Assembly (NCBI GenBank): GCA_947493175.1
Contig: CANLQD010000001.1
Location: 310,001-374,000 of the forward strand
DNA length: 64,000 bases
DNA from: an uncultured Flavobacteriaceae bacterium
GTDB lineage: Bacteria > Bacteroidota > Bacteroidia > Flavobacteriales > Flavobacteriaceae
Direction of reading: 5' to 3'
The notes beneath the pieces were generated by a model that saw only the letters and a list, made by a program, of their open reading frames with translations, ran no database searches and was not told the origin of the DNA. This document shows, piece after piece, positions 18,401-26,579 of this stretch. How positions within the stretch are numbered: the stretch's first letter is position 1; each line of letters starts with the position of its first letter. Position numbers and translations under genes: made by a program.

Positions 18401-18650
18401 TGCCGACGGACAGGAAGAAGTATTGACTGCAGGAAATTACTTTGGTGTAAAACCATACCACGGCAGATTCGATTCTTTCCCCGGAGCCTTGATAAAAGCA
18501 GAAAATAATGTAATTTTGGGAGACGAACTTGGTTTAAAACTTACCCATAAATCGGTAAGGCATCTCAACATTATCTCCCTGAACGACCAATACTATCTTT
18601 TAGTAACTATCAACAACGACCAAGCGCAAGTTTACCAATTAAAACAATAA
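15402..18650 (+). CDS. FG-GAP/VCBS repeat lipoprotein with ASPIC/UnbV domain (CRTAC1-like), copy B
   Basis: A 1082-residue paralogue of the preceding gene with the same order of parts: lipoprotein signal (LTLLTSC, Cys17), Asp-rich FG-GAP repeats, an UnbV domain with FQASSEPVIHFGYG and VWPN-like end, then a second repeat block. Its ATG lies inside the end of copy A, so the two are translationally coupled, and the products may form a heteromer. Near the 5' end the Gly codons for NGGGVAIGD are written as ten consecutive G bases (15573-15582); the same peptide in copy A uses mixed codons. Loss or gain of one G would stop the protein early. The haloperoxidase-like gene starts three bases after the stop. 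Confidence 0.88.
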   Translation: MNKYIVFLAVLTLLTSCNRNEGDLFKNPSSEQTGISFENTLTLSEDLSILDYLYFYNGGGVAIGDINNDGLPDIYLSGNQVKNKLYLNKGNLQFEDITERAGVSGNSTWNTGTVMGDVNGDGLLDIYVCAVVGINGFNGYNELFINNGDTTFTESAAKFGLDFDSYSSSAAFLDYDLDGDLDIYLLNHAVHTQESFGKADLRLKRNFQTGDKLLRNDGERFKDVSEEAGIFGGINGYGLGVAISDFNQDGYPDIYVGNDFHEDDYYYLNNGNGTFTECLRSNFPHTSRFSMGNDVADINGDGWPDIISLDMLPEDETVLKSSEGDENIQTQKMRIERFGYHYQFTRNMLFVNRPGSGFMETALLSGVAATDWSWSSLFGDYDQDGKQDIFISNGIPKRPNDLDFINFVSNEQIKKKINNTKLVDQQALDLMPSGKTHNYVFKGGDDLQFIDESNNWIVNDTLASGATAWGDLDNDGDLDLVVNNINSPATLYINKTDEKAAYLKLKFQYLGKNKYGIGTRVFSYHQGKLQYKELFTVRGFQASSEPVIHFGYGNAQEVDSLVVIWPNSTYQTLKEVATNQTLVIKPEDTTSFKHVSLRPKAEKIFRKIDGELGIDFIHKEDNYTDFNRQKLIPYQVSDRGPATSVGDLNNDGKDDIFFGGSKFASSKIYLQTDSIFTLTKFPSIAQDSVKEDVASVIADFDSNGKNDLIIGSGGADFYNRSKPLLDSYYVQTDSVFESKGLPESYANASVIRSYDFDNDGDLDVFLGNQSISNDFGKTPKSVLLENVNGIFTENTKGTLENLGMVTDAIWDDFDADGIKDLIVVGEWMEPTFFKNQDGKLLRVDLGIDKLNGLWQTIHPFDMDGDGDTDYLLGNWGTNTKFRASKTDPLKLYYGDIDGNGQTETVTAMEKSGNYYPIDNLDLLASQLVFLKKRFNQNKDFAGKTIDEIFDKKELQKTTVLNVHELKSGFLRNEGGTFTFVPFGNKLQVSPLMAFVKYDFDADGQEEVLTAGNYFGVKPYHGRFDSFPGALIKAENNVILGDELGLKLTHKSVRHLNIISLNDQYYLLVTINNDQAQVYQLKQ
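15573..15582. repeat. G10 homopolymer inside copy B FG-GAP gene
   Basis: Ten consecutive G encode Gly-Gly-Gly and the first base of a Val codon, 58 codons after the start. The run keeps frame at ten and would break the frame at nine or eleven. Confidence 0.95.
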
Positions 18651-18653
18651 AAA

Positions 18654-20018
18654 ATGAGGATGAAGAAATTATTGTTCGTACCACTCGCCATACTATTGGC
18701 ACTTTCCTGTAAGGAGGAAAAAGAGCAAGAAGCAATCGTAATAGAACCCGATGCCCTACACGCGGCTATCGATAAGGTAACGGAAATCATGATCCATGAT
18801 ATCTTCTCTCCCCCGGTTGCCAGTCGTATCTTTGCATACCCGAATATCGCGGCTTATGAAATCATCGCCCTACAGAACGAAGACTATCTTTCGTTGGCAG
18901 GCCAAGTGACCGATTTGACCCCCATTCCGGAACCTACGGCCAATGCGAACATCAATTATCAGATGGCCGCACTGGTCGCCCATATGGAACTGAGCAAGCA
19001 GCTTATTTTTTCCGAGCAGGATATGGAACAATACCGGGACAGCCTGTATACGAATTGGGAAAGTAAAAACCAAAAGCTGTTCAATGAATCAAAGATGTAC
19101 GGCTTAGAGGTAGCAAACCATATATCGGAATGGATGGGGAAAGATAATTACGCACAGACCCGTACCATGCCACAGTTTACCGTACGTACTGAGGATCCTA
19201 CGCGATGGCAACCGACCCCACCGGCTTATATGGCGGGCATTGAGCCACATTGGAGCAAAATACGACCTTTTTTAATCGACTCCGCAGAACAATTTAAACC
19301 AGTACCGCCCCCACCTTTTTCCATGGAAGAACAATCTGGTTTTTACAAAGAGCTCAAAGAGGTATACGACATCAGTAAAAAAATTGAAGAAGAGGGTGAT
19401 ACATCCGAAGAAATACAAATTGCCCAGTTTTGGGATTGCAACCCCTATGTATCGGTAACACGAGGGCATTTAATGTTCGCTACCAAAAAAATCACCCCTG
19501 GGGCACATTGGATCGGTATCGTAAAAATCGCGACCAAGAAAACTGATAGCGATTTCGACAAGACGGTTTACGCCTATACCAAGACTTCTATGGCAATCGC
19601 CGATGCCTTTATCAGCTGTTGGGACGAAAAGTACCGAAGTAACCTCATACGTCCGGAAACCTTGATCAACCAACATATTGATGAGAACTGGAAACCTGTA
19701 CTACAAACACCACCGTTCCCGGAATATACCAGTGGGCACAGTGTTGTTTCAGGAGCCGCCTCAGTGGCCTTAACAGATATTTTTGGGGATGGTTTTGCGT
19801 TTGATGATGACACCGAATTGCCTTACGGCTTACCAATACGCAGTTTCAACTCGTTCAAAGAAGCGGCAGATGAGGCAGCAATAAGCCGTATGTACGGAGG
19901 CATTCATTATCGTGCCGCTGTAGAAGTAGGCGTAGAACAAGGTAGAAACCTTGGGACTTATATTATGAATAAAGTAAAAATGACCCCAAGCAAACCACTA
20001 GCTTCAAACCAAGAATAA
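18654..20018 (+). CDS. Vanadium-dependent haloperoxidase/PAP2-like lipoprotein
   Basis: A 454-residue lipoprotein (lipobox LALSC) of the PAP2/vanadium haloperoxidase superfamily. The C-terminal half shows the anion-binding set: KYRSNLIRP (Lys and Arg), then YTSGHSVVSGAA (Ser-Gly-His), then SRMYGGIHYRAAVEVG (Arg and His). These hold vanadate in haloperoxidases and phosphate in acid phosphatases. The N-terminal half is helical, as in the bacterial haloperoxidase-like group. It could oxidise halides with peroxide or act as a phosphatase; the sequence alone does not settle this. ATG 18654 and ATG 18660 are both possible starts. The stop overlaps the next start by one base (TAATG). It lies in the operon with the FG-GAP lipoproteins, which may present it at the outer membrane. 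Confidence 0.88.
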   Translation: MRMKKLLFVPLAILLALSCKEEKEQEAIVIEPDALHAAIDKVTEIMIHDIFSPPVASRIFAYPNIAAYEIIALQNEDYLSLAGQVTDLTPIPEPTANANINYQMAALVAHMELSKQLIFSEQDMEQYRDSLYTNWESKNQKLFNESKMYGLEVANHISEWMGKDNYAQTRTMPQFTVRTEDPTRWQPTPPAYMAGIEPHWSKIRPFLIDSAEQFKPVPPPPFSMEEQSGFYKELKEVYDISKKIEEEGDTSEEIQIAQFWDCNPYVSVTRGHLMFATKKITPGAHWIGIVKIATKKTDSDFDKTVYAYTKTSMAIADAFISCWDEKYRSNLIRPETLINQHIDENWKPVLQTPPFPEYTSGHSVVSGAASVALTDIFGDGFAFDDDTELPYGLPIRSFNSFKEAADEAAISRMYGGIHYRAAVEVGVEQGRNLGTYIMNKVKMTPSKPLASNQE

Positions 20019-20920
20019 TGGGAAAAAAAATTGCATGGATTAGCGGTCTGGTACTTGTAATCGGTCTGGTGTGGTATTTGTTCATAAAACCCTCCGATTA
20101 TCTAATCCGATTCAAGGTAAATGCGTTGCCCGGTACCATTAACCAAACCGTAAAGCTCTGGAACAAAAGCCTACCCAATGCCCAATGGAAAGAACAGGAA
20201 AACCTTTCAAACTTTACCTATGAGATGAATCACAACGATTCTATTTTCATTTATCGGTGGCAGATCGATCAGATCAACGATTCGATATCAAAGGTTAAGG
20301 TCTATGTTTCGGAACCTCGGAATAGTTTACACCACAAGCTGACGGTACCATTTTCAAAGACCCCTTTTGTACGAAGAAGTGAGCAAACCGTAAAAGCGGT
20401 CTTTGAGGAGTTGAACGACCATATAAAGCGATTCAAAGTAACACTCGTAGGAGAAGTCGAACTGCCCAGTACCGATTGTCTCTGCATCGCTATCAAGGAG
20501 CACCAGCAAAAGAAAGCTAGTGGAATGATGCGAAATTATTCGTATTTAAGCGGTGTTGTTGCCCAAAATAACCTACAGGCGAACGGCAGCCCCTTTGTTG
20601 AAGTAACCGACTGGCAAATGGAAAAAGACAGTATTGCGTTTAACTTTTGCAATCCGATCGTCAAAAAAGACAGTATGCCCGAGATTAAGGGGCTCTTCTA
20701 TAAGCAAATTGAGAGTAAAAAGGCATTAAAAGCCATTTACAATGGCAACTATATCACTTCCGATAGGGCTTGGTACCAACTTTTAGACCATTCAGAAAAA
20801 AATGGGATTGCCGTGGAAAACCGTCCTTTTGAGATTTTCAACAGTAATCCAAACTTTGGCGGTGACGAGCTTCAATGGGAAGCAGAGGTATTTATGCCGT
20901 TAAGATCAGCAGATGAATAA
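20018..20920 (+). CDS. Membrane-anchored SRPBCC plus GyrI-like effector-binding protein
   Basis: A 300-residue protein with one N-terminal membrane segment (residues about 5-24, IAWISGLVLVIGLVWYLFI). Next comes a region like a START/polyketide-cyclase (SRPBCC) domain, about 30-145. The C-terminal half resembles the GyrI/AraC effector-binding domain, seen in GNYITSDRAWYQLLDH and the closing ENRPFEIFNSNP...VFMPL. It has no DNA-binding part. These folds bind small hydrophobic molecules, so it may sense or hold the substrate or product of the neighbouring haloperoxidase-like enzyme at the inner membrane. That link is inferred from the tight coupling: its ATG shares a base with the previous stop, and the next gene overlaps its end by eight bases. 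Confidence 0.7.
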   Translation: MGKKIAWISGLVLVIGLVWYLFIKPSDYLIRFKVNALPGTINQTVKLWNKSLPNAQWKEQENLSNFTYEMNHNDSIFIYRWQIDQINDSISKVKVYVSEPRNSLHHKLTVPFSKTPFVRRSEQTVKAVFEELNDHIKRFKVTLVGEVELPSTDCLCIAIKEHQQKKASGMMRNYSYLSGVVAQNNLQANGSPFVEVTDWQMEKDSIAFNFCNPIVKKDSMPEIKGLFYKQIESKKALKAIYNGNYITSDRAWYQLLDHSEKNGIAVENRPFEIFNSNPNFGGDELQWEAEVFMPLRSADE

Positions 20921-21770
20921 GTGCCTGATAGCATTTTTTACGGTTAGCATTCTTTTCAGTTGCACCAATTACGGGCAACTCACTTTTGTGACCAAACTGC
21001 CCAAAAAATTGGATGAGAATTCGGGAATTGTATATGTAAAAGATTCGACCGTATGGTTTATTCAGGATGGCGGTAATTCAGATAAGCTCTATCAAGTTTC
21101 TTTCGATGGAAAACTACTGAACGAATTGGAGGTGAAGAACGCCAAAAATGTGGATTGGGAAGATTTAGCACGCGACGAAAAAGGGAATGTGTATATCGGC
21201 GACTTCGGAAATAATGATAGCGACCGTAAAGACTTGGTCATTTACAAAGTACCCGACCCCGAGGTCGAAAAAGGAGATAAGATAGACGCGAAAAAAATAC
21301 GGTTCAAATATCCGGATCAGAAGAAATTCCCTCCAAAAAGTAAAAAAAAACAATTCGATGCAGAAGCGTTGTTCTATAGAAACGGCTTACTATATCTCAT
21401 AACCAAAAATCGTAGAGTTCCCTTTGACGGGAAAGCAAGAATTTATAAGGTTCCTGCCAAGAAAGGAAAGCATACGGCGACCTATGTCGGAGAATTTACG
21501 ACCTGCAAAGAGCAAGCCAACTGCAGGGTTACGGCGGCCACTATTTCAAATGATGGAAAAACCATCGTACTCTTAGGTGGTGGAAAACTCTGGATATTCA
21601 GTGATTTTCCGGAGGAAGATTTTTCGAAAGGAACCATGAAAACCATTGATCTAAAGGCCACTTCCCAACTAGAAGCCGTTTGTTTCCTCAATGAGAACAC
21701 CCTATTGATATCAGATGAGGAACGCTCCGATACCGGCCGAAACCTATACTCTTTTATCTTACGGCCCTAA
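20913..21770 (+). CDS. Small lipoprotein with propeller-like repeats, unknown function
   Basis: A 285-residue lipoprotein (lipobox SILFSC, Cys17). The sequence has repeated strand-turn patterns such as NSGIVYVKDSTVWFIQDGG, EKGNVYIGDFGNN and LEAVCFLNENTLLISDEE, in the style of a beta-propeller that reads ligand or glycan surfaces. It is the last gene of the coupled unit beginning at 12050. I do not recognise a catalytic motif. The stop is followed 45 bases later by the end of a convergent gene. It may be a partner of the FG-GAP proteins. Confidence 0.7.
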   Translation: MNKCLIAFFTVSILFSCTNYGQLTFVTKLPKKLDENSGIVYVKDSTVWFIQDGGNSDKLYQVSFDGKLLNELEVKNAKNVDWEDLARDEKGNVYIGDFGNNDSDRKDLVIYKVPDPEVEKGDKIDAKKIRFKYPDQKKFPPKSKKKQFDAEALFYRNGLLYLITKNRRVPFDGKARIYKVPAKKGKHTATYVGEFTTCKEQANCRVTAATISNDGKTIVLLGGGKLWIFSDFPEEDFSKGTMKTIDLKATSQLEAVCFLNENTLLISDEERSDTGRNLYSFILRP

Positions 21771-21815
21771 AAACCGATGCAGTAATACAGGATGGATTGG
21801 AATTCGAAGGCAAGC

Positions 21816-22718
21816 TTAAATTTTAAAACGGAGTCCGGTTCGCAATGATAATCCATGCGTATCATCCAACAATAGTATGTTGTCTTTATTGCCATCGCGC
21901 AATTGTATGTTCCGATCGATGATATAAGATGAACGCAGGAAAAATTCCAAATGTTCACTAAAATGGAATTCATACTGTAGCCCACATAAGATTAAAGACA
22001 TATTGATACTCTCTGCACTCGATCCAGAATCAAGTGGGAGTCCGTCTTGAATATTGGCGGTAAAACCATCGAGCTGAAGATTCGCTTTTAGGCGTTGTCT
22101 CTCAGAAATATGGAACTGTAGATTTGTTCTAGGAATTCCCAGATTGTATGACCATCTCGGATGAAACTTGCGGTAGTAACTTATAAATGGTAAGGGATAT
22201 GGAAACCCTCTATTCCCCCCATAAGAAAGTCCCACGATGAGCCGAAACGGCACATCCACTCCCGAGACCTCTTTCTTATCCTTTATAAATACCAAATCGC
22301 CCGACAGAACGGCATCGGCGAAACCCAACTTACGGGCAGACAGATTGCTACTGAATCCTGGAACAATTCGGGCACCAAAACGCCAATCTTCGTTGATTTT
22401 TGCCGTGTAGCCAATGTTAAAGTCAAAAATCTGGAAACCGTCTATTTGATCCTGGTCAAAGGGTCGTTCCTCCCTTCCCAAAATAAGGTTGATATTGCTG
22501 TAATCGATTCCTAAAAGCAGGTAGCTGCCATTTCCATTGAGTCTTATAGGGTAGTTCACCAGCGCACGGGTACGTACAAACTCCAAATCAGACGACAAAG
22601 AAGGTAAATTGGTATATTCTATTCGGGCCAGATCGGAGAGCTGACCATAAAAAAGGCCCGGTGCCAAAAACAACAGCCATTTAAAAAAAACTTGATTGAA
22701 ACAGGGGAACCAACTCAT
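21816..22718 (-). CDS. Outer-membrane beta-barrel protein, DUF6268-like
   Basis: A 300-residue protein with an N-terminal signal peptide (FKWLLFLAPGLFYGQ) and then alternating polar/hydrophobic strands throughout, ending in an amphipathic strand LRTGLRFKI. This is the pattern of a small outer-membrane barrel and matches my memory of the DUF6268 family in Bacteroidota. No catalytic residues are evident. It lies 88 bases after the larger metallophosphatase-barrel gene on the same strand and may be transcribed with it. Function is unknown. Confidence 0.65.
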   Translation of the reverse strand: MSWFPCFNQVFFKWLLFLAPGLFYGQLSDLARIEYTNLPSLSSDLEFVRTRALVNYPIRLNGNGSYLLLGIDYSNINLILGREERPFDQDQIDGFQIFDFNIGYTAKINEDWRFGARIVPGFSSNLSARKLGFADAVLSGDLVFIKDKKEVSGVDVPFRLIVGLSYGGNRGFPYPLPFISYYRKFHPRWSYNLGIPRTNLQFHISERQRLKANLQLDGFTANIQDGLPLDSGSSAESINMSLILCGLQYEFHFSEHLEFFLRSSYIIDRNIQLRDGNKDNILLLDDTHGLSLRTGLRFKI

Positions 22719-22806
22719 ATAGTACCAACGATGTAAATGGTCAAATAGTGTTTTTTTTCGTAGTATACCGCCCTATACATATTCATATTTCAAAGAGGTC
22801 TTCACA

Positions 22807-25800
22807 CTAAAACGCAAAACCAACACCAAAGGTAAATCGCAATCCGTCATCGCTACCAAATAAGGCTGTCCGAATCGAGGTAACATTGGCCGCATTCAAG
22901 AAAAAACCAGCCCCATAAGAAGTATGCCACCGACCGGAATCCTCATTGGGTTCCCAAACTCTTCCATAATCGAACCCTCCGTAAATTCCATAAGCCGTTG
23001 GTAAAATACCTGTATTCAAACGACCTAGATTATAACGTAAATCAGAATTCTGGTAGTACGCCTTCTTACCGGTAAACCGCTGATTGCGGAATCCCCTGAG
23101 TCCGTCGACCCCTCCAATACTTGCTGCTTGATAGAATTCATAACCATCCCCAATGGTAAAATGGGCCTTCCATTTCGTAGCGAAGACCAGCCGCCCGTTG
23201 GTCGTTAATCGATGATCAAGGGAGAGGGAAGGGATGATATAACCAAAGTTTCTACTTCCTACATTCAAGTTGTTTCGAAATCCGGCACGTAGTGATGTCG
23301 CCATTCCCATCGTCGGAAAAGCACTATCATCTCTATTTTCATAGGTATATTCGGCATCCATCCCAAAGAAGTCATTGTTGGTCTCTTCCCCGTTCTCTTG
23401 ATAAAAGGTGTTTATGAACCGATCTTCAGTTTCCTCAACGTTTATAGACTCATATGAGAAGCCTGTCTTAAACTTGGCGCCCAAGTCTCCCCGCCAAACA
23501 ATCGAGGGTGAGAACGAAAGGGTTTGTATTTTTACACGATTAAAATCCAAGTCCAGGTCATCATCAAAGTTTTCGGTATTATTACCAAAACCCCAAAAGT
23601 TGATGGCAAAGTTCGGACTTGTAAATCTGGCTGCCAGTTCCAGATTGGTTTTTCCGATAAAATTGGCAAACTCTCCCTTATACCCCAACTCGAAGCCACT
23701 TGTAGCAAAGTAAAATGCACCGTTTACCGTATGCTGTTGTGTAAAGGGGTTCTGCGAAAACCCATTATAGGTATATGTATTGACCGCACCGATTTTAATA
23801 CCGTCATCAGGATTAAAACCAATAGTAGGCAACAATTGGTTGGTACTGGCGCGTAACGCCAAAGGTTGATACGTGTTCAATACATAGTCATCGGTAAGTC
23901 GTACCCTGGCTTTTGAAATATCCTCGAACGTATTCTTTTTTGATTTGTAGTCGTATATGTGGGTCTTCGCGCCCTTCCCTACTTCATAGGCATCGTTATT
24001 TTGTCCCCCGACCAAACGCACTTTAATTTTACTACGCTTAACTCCTTTTACCTCAAAACGATCATCATCGTCAAGCCCATAAATCCATATTTCTTTAGTG
24101 ACATCGGCATAGAATACTTTTTCAAAAAACTTTTTCTTTTTCTTCCCATCAATTTTTCGATACCCTTTTACTTCGGTCTTTGTGGGACTTTGATAGTCTA
24201 TTTCGAACCAATCGTCTTTATCGGTACCTGTAACCACCGCATATTCATTGAGAATTTCAAAATAGGTCTCCGAAGTCTGCTCGATGTCCTTTGCTCTAGA
24301 TAATAACATGCGTTTGATACCACTTACGGTTGTCCCACGAACTTCTTTTGGAAACGCCTTAAAAGCTTCGTCGATAACTTCTTCCGTTAGGTTTTCCCGA
24401 ATATACTTGGCTTGCTCCAACCACTGTTCTTTAGTGGTTTCGGACAATATTGCATTGTCGAGCACATAGGTCTTCGGAGAGGAGTTGAAGCCTTTTACAT
24501 TGCGAATATGGTCATCGAAACCTTCCATTAATCGCAAGGGAGGCACCGTTCGTGTCGCTAGCCCCATAAAGAGACCGTCTCCCATGGTAGAAAAAGCCAT
24601 ATCCCGATCTCTGGGTACTGGTCGGTAGGATATTTTACTACTGCCCTTTTTCTTGAACCGGGCCCACCGCCATTGATCTACATGCCGATCCCAATCGCCC
24701 AACACCATATCGAAAAGACGGGCCCGGATATAGGTATCGGTATCTACCTCGTATCGTTCATCGTCACGAAGGTCTTCGAACATTTCATCGGTACTAATAA
24801 GTTTATCAGAGTACCCAAAGCTTTTCTGGTCGCCATGATTGTCCCCTGCATGTTCTTCGATCATGTACAGTTCGTTGCCAAACGTAGTATTGAAATTCTC
24901 CAGAGCAGGTTGTTTTGGCACATAGTACAGAATCGGATTTGTGTGGTAAATGTCCACCGCATCGGCCAACGGACCTATGGTAAAAGGTGCGTACGGATGT
25001 ACCCCTGTATAGAAATCTTCCATAAACTCCTGCAGATAGGTGTCTTCCAAATCTTCCAGAATATACTGGTCCTGAAAAACCATGGCCTGCAGGTACAGTT
25101 CCGACTGCTTCCGAAGGGCCCGCATTACATACTCCCGACCACTTTTGTCTCTTAGTCTAAGTGATTTTGATTGATGTCCGCCACCTTTTCTAACGGGAGT
25201 CAACCCTCCGAACAAGGTGTCTAAACGAACCGTTGGAGCAGTGACCTCGGTTCCATAATACTTTCGATACCGCTCACCCCAAAGCGTCTTGAAGAAACCA
25301 CTTTTAGCTATTTCTTCCTGCGTGTAGACCGAAGCTTTTGCCGTAGGTGGGAAAATAGTGTCGTATTTATCTTTATTGAAGTCGCGATCTGGAGACAAAA
25401 CCTTTGTCGCAAACAAGGAAGTTTTTTCACCAGAGTCGGAAACGCCGAAATACTCAACCGCTGAGGAACCGTCAGCGTACACTTCCAAAACCGCATAACC
25501 CCGATTTCCCGTTGAAAATTTACTTCCTCCCAACAATCTGGTCATTCCTTTTTTAGCCCCGGAACCACTTACGATCTGTGGCGTGTTGTTCTCGACAATG
25601 TATTGCAACGTATGTTCATGACCTGAGGCAAGTATGACCTTATCGGAGTATTGCGCCAAGGTGACCAAGCGATTCTTAAATTCACGGTATCGCTTGTTCT
25701 GGACATCTTCAATAGAAGCTCCTGTTGTCTTTCTTAAAAGGTTGACCAAGGAACCCAAAATGGGTAACGGAATTTTACCACTACTAGGGTAGAGTTGTTT

Positions 25801-26520
25801 TTTTACAGAAAATTGACCTCCATGTGGTCCATAGGTAAACATGGGGTGGTGCATGGCAATGAGGGTGGTTTTGCCAATATTCTTTTTAATGGCCCCCTCT
25901 ACCTCTTCCCAAAACTTTATGCGACTTTTTATGTCACATTCATCGTTCATGGTCGGATGCTTGTCCCAGTCGGTTAGGTACCACTCTGTATCCAAGGCGA
26001 TGATGACCGTTTGCTCGCTGATCTTTACAACTTCGATAGGACAGCCATTTTCAGGTAAAAACGGATTTTTTTGCTCCAGTTTTTTCTTGACATAGTCTTC
26101 TTGACGTTCGAGACCTTTGAGACCATCGTTGTACCAATCATGATTTCCGGGAATAAAAAGTGGTCTTCCCTTATAATCCTCCAGCGTATTCAGTTGCGCA
26201 TCCAAATGGCTTTTTGCTTCGCGATAAGCGATTGTCGAATCTTTTTTATCGGGAAGCCCTGCGGGGTAAATATTATCCCCTAAAAAAATGGCCGTACTAT
26301 TATCGTTTGCACTGGCGAGTTCCTGTTTAAAAGCACGGAGTACGGAATTCATTCCTCCTATGGGAGATTTTCCTGCATCGCCAATCAAATAATAGGTATG
26401 GGAAACCGTTTTTCCTTTCTGTTTGGCCTGTGGTGTGTAACCTTTGGCATACTTAGATTTGTAGGTGGCGCAGCCCAAGAGGGAAAAGGCCAGGAGTACA
26501 AGTAGGTACTTTTTTTTCAT
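22807..26520 (-). CDS. Metallophosphatase fused to an Omp85-like surface-antigen barrel
   Basis: A 1237-residue lipoprotein (LLGC lipobox). Residues about 40-360 are a calcineurin-like phosphoesterase with its metal ligands visible: GDAG, GDNIYPAG, GNHDW, MHHPMF and SGHEH. The middle part (about 400-820) includes an all-alpha/beta segment with RPVPRDRDMAFS of unknown role. The last 400 residues are a bacterial surface antigen/Omp85-type barrel (GGVDGLRGFRNQRFTGK and the closing LRFTFGVGFAF). The fusion would place a phosphatase at the outer membrane on its own barrel. Substrate is unknown; phosphate release from surface or periplasmic organic phosphate is one option. It is divergent from the HD-DUF5706 gene. 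Confidence 0.85.
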   Translation of the reverse strand: MKKKYLLVLLAFSLLGCATYKSKYAKGYTPQAKQKGKTVSHTYYLIGDAGKSPIGGMNSVLRAFKQELASANDNSTAIFLGDNIYPAGLPDKKDSTIAYREAKSHLDAQLNTLEDYKGRPLFIPGNHDWYNDGLKGLERQEDYVKKKLEQKNPFLPENGCPIEVVKISEQTVIIALDTEWYLTDWDKHPTMNDECDIKSRIKFWEEVEGAIKKNIGKTTLIAMHHPMFTYGPHGGQFSVKKQLYPSSGKIPLPILGSLVNLLRKTTGASIEDVQNKRYREFKNRLVTLAQYSDKVILASGHEHTLQYIVENNTPQIVSGSGAKKGMTRLLGGSKFSTGNRGYAVLEVYADGSSAVEYFGVSDSGEKTSLFATKVLSPDRDFNKDKYDTIFPPTAKASVYTQEEIAKSGFFKTLWGERYRKYYGTEVTAPTVRLDTLFGGLTPVRKGGGHQSKSLRLRDKSGREYVMRALRKQSELYLQAMVFQDQYILEDLEDTYLQEFMEDFYTGVHPYAPFTIGPLADAVDIYHTNPILYYVPKQPALENFNTTFGNELYMIEEHAGDNHGDQKSFGYSDKLISTDEMFEDLRDDERYEVDTDTYIRARLFDMVLGDWDRHVDQWRWARFKKKGSSKISYRPVPRDRDMAFSTMGDGLFMGLATRTVPPLRLMEGFDDHIRNVKGFNSSPKTYVLDNAILSETTKEQWLEQAKYIRENLTEEVIDEAFKAFPKEVRGTTVSGIKRMLLSRAKDIEQTSETYFEILNEYAVVTGTDKDDWFEIDYQSPTKTEVKGYRKIDGKKKKKFFEKVFYADVTKEIWIYGLDDDDRFEVKGVKRSKIKVRLVGGQNNDAYEVGKGAKTHIYDYKSKKNTFEDISKARVRLTDDYVLNTYQPLALRASTNQLLPTIGFNPDDGIKIGAVNTYTYNGFSQNPFTQQHTVNGAFYFATSGFELGYKGEFANFIGKTNLELAARFTSPNFAINFWGFGNNTENFDDDLDLDFNRVKIQTLSFSPSIVWRGDLGAKFKTGFSYESINVEETEDRFINTFYQENGEETNNDFFGMDAEYTYENRDDSAFPTMGMATSLRAGFRNNLNVGSRNFGYIIPSLSLDHRLTTNGRLVFATKWKAHFTIGDGYEFYQAASIGGVDGLRGFRNQRFTGKKAYYQNSDLRYNLGRLNTGILPTAYGIYGGFDYGRVWEPNEDSGRWHTSYGAGFFLNAANVTSIRTALFGSDDGLRFTFGVGFAF

Positions 26521-26579
26521 ATAACTGTTCTTAAGTCCAGAATTTTGTAATTTGGAGAATTATTAGATTCACTTCACTT

